DNA from: a virus
Length of the DNA stretch: 20,694 nucleotides
IMG/VR virus record: IMGVR_UViG_3300022562_000929
Coordinates: 1 to 20,694 of that record
Direction: 5' to 3' (one strand)
Shown: positions 14,931-20,694 of the stretch, piece after piece
Layout: every line of letters begins with the position of its first letter
How positions within the stretch are numbered: position 1 is the stretch's first letter
The notes under the pieces: generated by a model
The model's database searches: none
Told to the model about the DNA's origin: nothing
The model's input: only the letters and a program-made list of their open reading frames with translations
Position numbers and translations under genes: made by a program

Positions 14931-16025
14931 TTAATATTATGTTATAAAATACTTCCAGAGTTAACATATTATTATACAGATCTTATTTTTAAAGAAAATA
15001 AAACTTATCTATATGGAAATATAACAAGTTATGAAAATGGTATAGATACAGTTTCTTCTAATGGTATATTGGTGTTAAATGAAGATTTAACAAAAAATGA
15101 TATACTTGCTACAGGAACAGGATTTAATTCTACACTATATGTAGGAACTTCATTAATTGAACAATCAGATGGTAAATTAATTGCTACGGGAGTGTTCACA
15201 TCATATAATGGAACTTCTGCTAATAGAATAATTAGATTAAATCCAAATGGAGAGGTAGACACAACATTTGTATATGGGACAGGATTTAATAATTTTACAC
15301 AGCATCCAGCAATAGATTCATTGGGAAGAATAATTGTCCCAGGATTGTTCACATCATATAATGGATCAAGTAGTAATAGAATAGTAAGACTATTGACAGA
15401 TGGAACTAAAGATACAACTTTTTCAATAGGTAGTGGATTTAATAACACTGTTTTGGATATATTAATAAATCCTGACGATTCTATGATTATAGTAGGATAT
15501 TTTAATACATATAATGGAATAGGAGGATTAGGAGGAATTATAAAATTAGATTCGACTGGAGCTAGAGATTTAAGTTTTGTTTCTGGTACAGGATTTAATC
15601 CTTATTTACAAAATAATTATCGTTGTATTGCAAGAATTCCAGGAGAAACCTCATTTTATGTAGGAGGATATTTTACTTCTTATAATGGAACAAGTGCTAA
15701 TTATATTATAAAATTAAATGAAGATGGTACAGTTGATGGAAGTTTTACATATGGTACAGGATTTAATGGAAATCTATTTATGATAAAAGTTATATGGGAA
15801 AATAAATTATTAATATATGGAAATAATTTTACAGACTATAATGGAACAACGAGTTATAATAGTATTATATTAAATGCTGATGGTAGTGTATTTCTTAATT
15901 TTTTAACAAATGCCTACAATCAACCTTTTCCAATAGGAAATAAATTATATGGAGCTGTATATGGAGATTGTTTAGAATTAATTTATGAATACACAACAAC
16001 AACAACTACTACTACATCTCCATAA
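14715..16025 (+). CDS. Putative host-contact protein: shared N-terminal domain plus six-bladed propeller
   Basis: A 436-aa protein. Residues 1-71 repeat the N-terminal domain of the preceding protein. Residues about 97-402 consist of six repeats of about 50 residues with the pattern G-x-F-T-S-Y-N-G-x(3)-N-x-I-(I/V)-(R/K)-L-x(3)-G-x(2)-D-x(2)-F-x-x-G-x-G-F-N. The FTSYNG-like sites start near 102, 161, 212, 263, 320 and 372. This is the delta-60/DUF5122 repeat (PF17164, TIGR02608), which folds as beta-propeller blades, so one six-bladed propeller is expected. The end is a run of eight Thr then SP. A propeller on a virion-docking domain fits a receptor- or glycan-binding appendage; the ligand cannot be inferred. 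The gene is followed by a terminator. Confidence 0.75.
   Translation: MTGVITISTIGTDSGPFNIYSDVDGYVSPFALNISRAELLTGYITNSIPDGTQQVRVVSTGTCLNSLNIIGNLILCYKILPELTYYYTDLIFKENKTYLYGNITSYENGIDTVSSNGILVLNEDLTKNDILATGTGFNSTLYVGTSLIEQSDGKLIATGVFTSYNGTSANRIIRLNPNGEVDTTFVYGTGFNNFTQHPAIDSLGRIIVPGLFTSYNGSSSNRIVRLLTDGTKDTTFSIGSGFNNTVLDILINPDDSMIIVGYFNTYNGIGGLGGIIKLDSTGARDLSFVSGTGFNPYLQNNYRCIARIPGETSFYVGGYFTSYNGTSANYIIKLNEDGTVDGSFTYGTGFNGNLFMIKVIWENKLLIYGNNFTDYNGTTSYNSIILNADGSVFLNFLTNAYNQPFPIGNKLYGAVYGDCLELIYEYTTTTTTTTSP
15193..15365 (+). repeat. Identical 20-nt direct repeats in adjacent propeller blades
   Basis: TGTTCACATCATATAATGGA occurs at 15193-15212 and again at 15346-15365, exactly 153 nt (51 codons, one blade) apart. 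Recombination between the copies would delete or add one blade in frame. Confidence 0.8.
15989..16019 (+). repeat. Poly-Thr codon tract ending the propeller gene
   Basis: ACA/ACT repeats encode eight Thr before the final Ser-Pro. The tract begins right after the predicted propeller. Confidence 0.75.
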
Positions 16026-16037
16026 TATAAAAATATA

Positions 16038-16106
16038 AAAATCTTGTTTTGTTGGTTTTACAAGATTTTGCTCCCAGAGATAAATCATCTCTGGGAGTTT
16101 TTATTT
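16038..16106 (+). terminator. Tandem hairpins with rho-independent terminator after the fibre block
   Basis: First hairpin: AAAATCTTGT (16038-16047) with ACAAGATTTT (16060-16069). Second: CTCCCAGAGAT (16071-16081) with ATCTCTGGGAG (16087-16097), an 11-bp perfect stem with a 5-nt loop, followed by TTTTTATTTT. The second is a textbook intrinsic terminator. A promoter candidate follows about 50 nt downstream, so this is a transcription-unit boundary. Confidence 0.9.
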
Positions 16107-16152
16107 TATAATCAAAATAGTTATACTAAATAACAATTTTAATTAAATAAAT

Positions 16153-16184
16153 TTGTTATTTTTAAAATTAATTACCTATCTTTA
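16153..16184 (+). promoter_or_regulatory. Bacteroidota-type promoter for the phosphoesterase/neck genes
   Basis: TTG at 16153-16155, a 21-nt spacer, and TATCTTTA at 16177-16184, one base from the TAnnTTTG consensus. It lies between a strong terminator and the ATG at 16210, giving a leader of about 20 nt. It implies that 16210 onward is a separate transcription unit. Confidence 0.65.
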
Positions 16185-16209
16185 CAATAATTTTAATAAA
16201 TTTAAGCGT

Positions 16210-17430
16210 ATGTCTGATAATGAATTATTATTACAGAAGCTAGAAAAGTTACTTAAATGGAAAAAAAGTAAAAAATTCTATGCTGAAAAATTAGAAATTA
16301 GTGAATCTGAAGTTGATGATTTACTAACAGAACTTAGAAACAAAGTGGGGGAAGATGATGAATATGATGTTTCAAAATATATTGAAAAAGTAAATATCGA
16401 AAAAGGAACAAGAGAATCAACTATAGTTACAGACTTTGAACCAAAAAACGATAAAAAATTAGCTAAATTACATAAAATCAATCTTGATAAATATGTAATT
16501 ACAAACTATTGGTCAAAACAACTTCCTAGTGGAAAATTTACATCTTCTGTATTTTCTAAATTAAAAAAACCAGAAGATTATTCAGCAGAAGATTTTTCTA
16601 AGTTTTTGGAAAAATTTAAACCAAAAAATCTAGAAATACATAAATGTGTATGTAATAATTCAAAAGAACATATTGATGTTGAATTATCCATTTCTGATTA
16701 TCATTTAGCAAAAAGATATATAAATGATGGAAATAATAATATTAAAGATAGAGCTTTAGCATTTTTTGATATTGCAAAAGATTTAATAAGTAAAGTAAAA
16801 TCTGCATACAATTTAAATACAGTTATATTTCCAATTTCAAATGATTTCTTTCACACCGACAATTATCAAAATAGTACAACAAATGGTACACCACAAGATA
16901 TAATTGCTGAATATGATAATGAATATGAAGTAGGATTTGAACTATTGGTTAATACTATTAATATGCTTAGGCAAAATGCAAATGATGTTAAAGTAGTGTT
17001 AGTTCAAGGAAATCACGATAGAACAAAATCATTTTATTTAGCACATGGATTGGATGTATTCTTTAAAAATGATTTAGATGTTGAATTTATAAGACATCAC
17101 AGTACAACTAAAGGTATAGTTACAGGAAATACCTTTATAGGGTATCATCATGGAAATTGTAAAATAGATGAACTTCCTTTAATATTTGCAACAGATCCTG
17201 ATTATAGTGAAGCTTTTGGAAAATGTAAATATAGAGAAGTCCATACAGGAGATAAACACCATTATATGGCTAAAGAAATAAAAGGTGTTAGAATACAACA
17301 AATGCCTAGTTTATCTGGAACAGATAGGTGGCATAAGGATAATAATTATGTAAACAATGTACGAGCAGCATTATTACTTGGATATAATTCCACAGAAGGA
17401 AAATGTTGTGAGTTTGAGAAAAGAATTTAA
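16210..17430 (+). CDS. Calcineurin-like metallophosphoesterase with N-terminal helix-turn-helix-like segment
   Basis: A 406-aa protein from the ATG at 16210. The longer TTG reading at 16153 would use the promoter -33 box as start, so I reject it. Residues 1-45 are helical with a pattern like a winged helix or HTH (FYAEKLEISESEVDDLLTEL). Residues 155-400 hold the metallophosphoesterase motifs: SDYHLAK (162-168; Asp163, His165), NDFFHTDN (211-218), GNHDR (267-271), GYHHGN (311-316) and HTGDKHH (345-351). Family members hydrolyse phosphodiesters or phosphomonoesters with two metal ions; nucleases of the SbcD/Mre11 type belong here. The substrate is unknown. DNA processing during packaging or a capsid-associated role are possibilities. 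It leads the unit with ring, HU-like and muzzle genes. Confidence 0.8.
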   Translation: MSDNELLLQKLEKLLKWKKSKKFYAEKLEISESEVDDLLTELRNKVGEDDEYDVSKYIEKVNIEKGTRESTIVTDFEPKNDKKLAKLHKINLDKYVITNYWSKQLPSGKFTSSVFSKLKKPEDYSAEDFSKFLEKFKPKNLEIHKCVCNNSKEHIDVELSISDYHLAKRYINDGNNNIKDRALAFFDIAKDLISKVKSAYNLNTVIFPISNDFFHTDNYQNSTTNGTPQDIIAEYDNEYEVGFELLVNTINMLRQNANDVKVVLVQGNHDRTKSFYLAHGLDVFFKNDLDVEFIRHHSTTKGIVTGNTFIGYHHGNCKIDELPLIFATDPDYSEAFGKCKYREVHTGDKHHYMAKEIKGVRIQQMPSLSGTDRWHKDNNYVNNVRAALLLGYNSTEGKCCEFEKRI

Positions 17431-17432
17431 AA

Positions 17433-18158
17433 ATGAGCACAGGAAGGAAATTGGTCAGTGATGTTCGTAGTACACATAAGTTATTGGGAACTGATTCTCT
17501 TATCACAGATAGAGTGATTTTATCTGAAATAAGAAATAATGCATTATTATTAATAAAAAGAGAAACCAATTTAAGAAAACTCTGGGCAACAGATACTATA
17601 TTTACTACAATTCCATGTTTAGAAATGTGTGAAGTGAGTATATCTGAATGTTGTGATTATGTAGATGAATGTACAATATCAAGAAGTGTTAATAAACTCC
17701 CAAGTATAGCAGAAGGTAATTATCAATATGTTATACAAGGAGTTTATTCTATTAATGCTCTCAGTGGAAAAGGTAAAAAATTAAAGGAAATTACAATTAA
17801 TAGATATTTAAATCTTTTAAGTCTTCCAATTATAAAGAATGAGCATTATTATTGGATTGCCAATGATTATTTATATGTAACAAATCCAAATTTAAAAGGA
17901 ATTAGAATTGTAGCATTATTTGAAGAAGATGTTCCAAATGAAGTGATGTATTCTGATTGTGGATGTGGAAATTCATATGAGTTAGAAGAATTATGTAAAA
18001 ATCCTTTAGATAAAGAATTTCCTCTTCCTGGATATCTAGAAAAACAAGTGCTTGAATTAACCTCTCAAAAATTATTACAAACATACTTCAGTCTTAAAAC
18101 AGATATTTCTTCTGAAGGAATAGATGAACAAGCTCCAAATTCAAATAGGAAAAAATAA
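17433..18158 (+). CDS. Ring-type neck protein
   Basis: A 241-aa protein starting 2 nt after the phosphoesterase stop. Residues 45-90 show WATDTIFTTIPCLEMCEV and a Cys cluster (62, 66, 73, 74, 80). Residues 138-165 are beta-rich (YYWIANDYLYVTNPNLKGIRIVALFEE in pieces), then CGCG (176-179), and FPLPGYLEKQVLELTSQKLL (197-216) followed by a polar tail. The beta-strand/helix order and FPLP-helix ending are those of adaptor or stopper-like ring proteins, and the final motif resembles that at 204-226 of the protein at 10104. Its place before the HU/IHF-like and gp4-like genes matches the conserved crAss neck cassette. The exact ring position is unknown. Confidence 0.65.
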   Translation: MSTGRKLVSDVRSTHKLLGTDSLITDRVILSEIRNNALLLIKRETNLRKLWATDTIFTTIPCLEMCEVSISECCDYVDECTISRSVNKLPSIAEGNYQYVIQGVYSINALSGKGKKLKEITINRYLNLLSLPIIKNEHYYWIANDYLYVTNPNLKGIRIVALFEEDVPNEVMYSDCGCGNSYELEELCKNPLDKEFPLPGYLEKQVLELTSQKLLQTYFSLKTDISSEGIDEQAPNSNRKK

Positions 18159-18160
18159 AT

Positions 18161-18643
18161 ATGAGTAGAGTAAAAGTTGATTGGAGATCAAATAGCAAAG
18201 AAACATATAACGACTTCTGTAAAAAATATCCTTCTATGGATATATCATTTGAAAAATGGAAGAAAATACTATATGAGTTCAATAATTTATTCAGAGAACA
18301 TATATTAGAAACAGGTGAGAAAGCAAAACTTCCATATGGATTTGGAGAATTTTCAATAAATAAAAAGAAAAGAAGAAAAAAGAAATTAAATCCTGATGGT
18401 ACAGAATTTATAAATCTTCCTATTGATTGGAAAAAAACAAGAGAAAAAGGAAAATATATATATAATTTCAATTATCATACAGAAGGATATTTTTTTGGAT
18501 GGTTATGGTTTAAAGAAACAGCAAGGTTTAAACATGCAAATCTTTGGTATTTTAAACCCTCAAGAAATACATCAAGAATGATAACACATTATTTAAATGC
18601 AGATAATAAATATCAACACATTTATCACGAATGGAAAAAATAA
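18161..18643 (+). CDS. HU/IHF-like protein of the crAss neck cassette
   Basis: A 160-aa basic protein. Residues 30-55 form a helix pair (FEKWKKILYEFNNLFREHIL). They are followed by LPYGFGEFSINKKKRR (57-72) and a strongly basic stretch up to NPDG (77-80), much like the strand-arm region of HU/IHF proteins with their GFGxFxxxxRxxRxGxNPxTG signature. The C-terminal half (100-155) is aromatic and basic, and not part of the usual 90-aa HU. Published crAss comparisons describe IHF-like genes next to the tail stabilisation and tail tubular genes, exactly this context. DNA binding is probable; whether it works in the virion or in the cell is not known from sequence. Confidence 0.65.
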   Translation: MSRVKVDWRSNSKETYNDFCKKYPSMDISFEKWKKILYEFNNLFREHILETGEKAKLPYGFGEFSINKKKRRKKKLNPDGTEFINLPIDWKKTREKGKYIYNFNYHTEGYFFGWLWFKETARFKHANLWYFKPSRNTSRMITHYLNADNKYQHIYHEWKK

Positions 18644-18649
18644 AATATT

Positions 18650-19588
18650 ATGTCATATTATTATAAATATAATTTTATTAGCCCAGAACCAATATATGCT
18701 ATTATAAAGGAAGAATTAAAATCTTATTTTGATACAGGAGCAATTGATGATTTAATGTTCCCTACATATTTAAATAAATGTTTAAATAAACTAGGAAGAA
18801 CAACTTATTCAGTAATTTCAAAACCTTTATATGTAGAAGATTTTGAAGCTAGACTTCCTGATAATTTTTATGCTGTAAAAGAAGCATGGATGTGTTCAGA
18901 AATTCCCATTAGTTCATATAAAGTGGATAGTTCATTTTATAGTCAAAGTGAATCTTGTGCTACAGTACAAATAAGTCCTGTTACGGTAGATGGAGAATGT
19001 TATAATCCAATATGTGAAGATGTAACCTGTGGAGGATGTGCACCAGAAATAGTTAAAGCTGTGTATAAAACTACAGGACAAATAGATAGACTTTATGTAA
19101 AAAAATATTTATTAAAACCTGGAAATATTTCAGCAAAAGAAAGATGTGATGTATCATATACAGATCAATGGAGAGATCCAGAAAGTACATTTTCTTCTTC
19201 TTATGATAGTTTTGATATTAGAGATAACAAATTTGTAACATCTTTTAGAACTGGAATAGTACATTTAAATTTCTATGCAGAAGATTATGATGAGTTAGGA
19301 AACCAAATGATTCCAGACGATTATAGAATAAAAGAATATGTAGAGGCTTTTATTAAATATAAAATGTTTGAAACATTATTTAATCAAACTAACGATGAAA
19401 CCTTTAATCAAATTGAAAAAAAATACATGATGTATAAACAAATGTCTGATGAAGCATTTATTTTAGCAAGTAATGAAACAAAAAAACAAACAGTTTGGGA
19501 AAAACAAAGAGGAATCATCAAAAGTAAAAATAGATTAAATATGTACAAATTTCCAAATCAAAGATATGGAAGAAGACGTAATAGTTAA
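18650..19588 (+). CDS. Ring/stopper protein (P22 gp4-like tail stabilisation family)
   Basis: A 312-aa protein. Residues 10-75 are helical then strand-rich, ending in ARLPDNFYAVKEAW (67-80). Residues 95-135 contain several Cys (103, 117, 122, 126, 129), with CEDVTCGGC. From about 205 the segment GIVHLNFYAEDYDE, then MIPDDYRIKEYVEAFIKYKM, then a long helix, resembles the C-terminal half of P22 gp4-type head completion proteins, where strands are followed by IPxx(Y/H)-helix. In crAss comparisons this family directly precedes the muzzle or tail tubular gene, as here. It would form the ring joining the portal to the muzzle. The basic tail (RYGRRRNS) is polar. It starts 6 nt after the HU-like gene. 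Confidence 0.75.
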   Translation: MSYYYKYNFISPEPIYAIIKEELKSYFDTGAIDDLMFPTYLNKCLNKLGRTTYSVISKPLYVEDFEARLPDNFYAVKEAWMCSEIPISSYKVDSSFYSQSESCATVQISPVTVDGECYNPICEDVTCGGCAPEIVKAVYKTTGQIDRLYVKKYLLKPGNISAKERCDVSYTDQWRDPESTFSSSYDSFDIRDNKFVTSFRTGIVHLNFYAEDYDELGNQMIPDDYRIKEYVEAFIKYKMFETLFNQTNDETFNQIEKKYMMYKQMSDEAFILASNETKKQTVWEKQRGIIKSKNRLNMYKFPNQRYGRRRNS

Positions 19589-19593
19589 TTGAG

Positions 19594-20694
19594 ATGGCTG
19601 ATAACAAAGAGCAAGGTAATATAAAGCAAGAGTATAATAATGCAACAATAGGATTAAACCTAGATCAATCCCTAACACAATTAAAAAAGGGAACTTTAAC
19701 TTACGCATTAAATGCGACAGTTGATGATTTTAGTTCTAATTCTGTAAATTATCAAAATGAACCAGGGAATGAATTATGTATTCAATTTCCAGATAATTTT
19801 GTATTAATAGGAAAGCATTTTATTCCAGAACAAACAAAGCATATATTTCTTATTACAAATCCTATAACAGGAGATTGTCAAATAGGATATATGATAAACA
19901 ATGATTGTCAATATCAAAAATTAGTCGATGATGTATGTTTAGGATGGGATCTAAATTATCCAATACATAAAATTGTTCATAAAATAACAAATTGCTCTAC
20001 AGAAATTTATTGGGCTGATAATATTGCAAGAAGACATCTTGATTTAGATAATATTCCATATAAATTAAAATCAGGAACAAAATTATGTGATCCTATATAT
20101 TCAGATGAAATTGATTGTAATCAATTAAAAATACAACCAAATTTCAATATTCCAAATATAGATGTAGTGGATATTAAAACTGGAGGAGACTTAATTTCTG
20201 GAACATATCAATTTACAGCACAATATTCTGATTCTCAAGGAAATGGATATACATCTTATTATTCTATTACAAATCCAACACCCATTGCTGATTTACAAAT
20301 AACTTCTCCTAATTTTAATTATCCTGTAGGTAAATCAATTGTTGTAGAGGTTAGTAATTTAGATATTACAGGACAGTTTCAGTATTTTAATCTTTCTGTA
20401 ATAAAAACAATAAATAATATTTCTTCTGTAGAATTGGTTGGAACATATTTTATTGATAATGATAATAAACAAATTACATATACAGGACAATCTAATACAG
20501 ATATTAGACTTTCTATAAATGATATTTTTGAAAAGTTCCCATATTATGAACTTGCAGATGATATTACAGCAGTGCAAGACATATTAGTTTGGAAAGGACT
20601 CACATCCGTTGATAGAGTAAACTATCAAAAAATTGCAAACCAAATAAGTTTACAATGGCAATCTTATAGAATTCCTGCAGATGAAGATTATTCA
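19594..20694 (+). CDS. Muzzle/tail tubular protein, N-terminal part (cut by window end)
   Basis: An open frame from the ATG at 19594 has no stop through 367 codons and leaves the window. The start gives MADNKEQGNIKQEYNN, and residues 20-60 read LNLDQSLTQLKKGTLTYALN then VNYQNEPGNELC, the opening typical of large crAss muzzle proteins (P22 gp10-like), in which propeller-like beta repeats follow. Further segments such as EIYWADNIARRHLDLD (near 138-153) and GTYQFTAQYSDSQGNGYTS (near 217-235) fit a beta-rich structural protein that also lists phage-typical trait strings. The muzzle closes the tail tube. Family members are often longer than 1000 residues, so much is missing here. Confidence 0.75.
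   Translation, partial: MADNKEQGNIKQEYNNATIGLNLDQSLTQLKKGTLTYALNATVDDFSSNSVNYQNEPGNELCIQFPDNFVLIGKHFIPEQTKHIFLITNPITGDCQIGYMINNDCQYQKLVDDVCLGWDLNYPIHKIVHKITNCSTEIYWADNIARRHLDLDNIPYKLKSGTKLCDPIYSDEIDCNQLKIQPNFNIPNIDVVDIKTGGDLISGTYQFTAQYSDSQGNGYTSYYSITNPTPIADLQITSPNFNYPVGKSIVVEVSNLDITGQFQYFNLSVIKTINNISSVELVGTYFIDNDNKQITYTGQSNTDIRLSINDIFEKFPYYELADDITAVQDILVWKGLTSVDRVNYQKIANQISLQWQSYRIPADEDYS

Noticed and set aside
15029-15448. Minus-strand frame of 139 codons
   Set aside because: Antisense image of the propeller repeats, with repeating residues that mirror the + strand blades.
16153-16209. TTG start extending the phosphoesterase by 19 residues
   Set aside because: The TTG is the -33 box of the promoter and the message would begin downstream of it; the ATG at 16210 is in frame and well placed.
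18094-18471. Minus-strand frame of 125 codons resembling a hydrophobic protein
   Set aside because: Phe/Leu-rich reading is the complement of the Lys/Glu-rich HU-like gene; no supporting signals.
1-20694. tRNA genes, CRISPR array, diversity-generating retroelement, integrase or insertion sequence
   Set aside because: Gaps are too small or otherwise explained and no reverse transcriptase, recombinase or repeat-spacer pattern was seen on either strand.

Overview
The window is part of the late (virion) gene block of a tailed dsDNA phage. It best fits a crAss-like phage (Crassvirales) infecting a Bacteroidota host. Every supported gene is on the + strand, genes are packed with 4-26 nt gaps or ATGA/TAATG overlaps, and base composition is very AT-rich. 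The gene order is the crAss-type one: large terminase, portal, acidic scaffold-like protein, major capsid protein, virion/neck proteins, fibres, HU/IHF-like protein, neck ring/stopper, muzzle. Two candidate promoters have the Bacteroidota form (TTG, about 20 nt, TAnnTTTR). Genes start in A-rich contexts without a Shine-Dalgarno, as is usual in Bacteroidota. Family assignments come from motifs, gene order and recalled family features; no database search was possible.

Layout. 1-1307: the 3' end of an upstream gene, a small zinc-ribbon protein, two small acidic proteins and a 109-aa protein overlapping terL that could be the small terminase subunit. 1304-5910: terL and portal. 5911-6055: leader with a candidate promoter. 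6056-8934: acidic scaffold-like protein and major capsid protein. 8935-9138: a gene-free, strongly structured spacer of three helices, one of which pairs a perfect Shine-Dalgarno with an anti-Shine-Dalgarno. 9139-12002: a virion protein of unknown role, a neck/ring-type protein and a 381-aa structural protein that may decorate the capsid. A terminator follows at 12033-12079. 12087-16025: fibre/appendage block: a 187-aa protein, a 30-aa Cys-rich microprotein, a 120-aa protein, a tail-collar fibre with His clusters, and two proteins sharing a duplicated N-terminal domain, the second carrying a predicted six-bladed propeller. Two hairpins including a terminator (16038-16106) and a Bacteroidota-type promoter (16153-16184) separate this from 16210-20694: metallophosphoesterase, ring-type protein, HU/IHF-like protein, P22 gp4-like ring/stopper protein and the start of the muzzle gene, cut by the window edge.

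Together the genes provide DNA packaging (terminase and portal), capsid assembly (scaffold and capsid protein), head-to-tail connection (ring-type proteins), host contact (collar fibre, propeller protein, Thr-tailed proteins) and tail closure (muzzle). No gene-free stretch exceeds 300 bases. The longest are the 204-nt spacer at 8935-9138, the 184-nt terminator/promoter region at 16026-16209 and the 145-nt leader at 5911-6055. I saw no tRNA, CRISPR array, integrase, transposase or reverse transcriptase.
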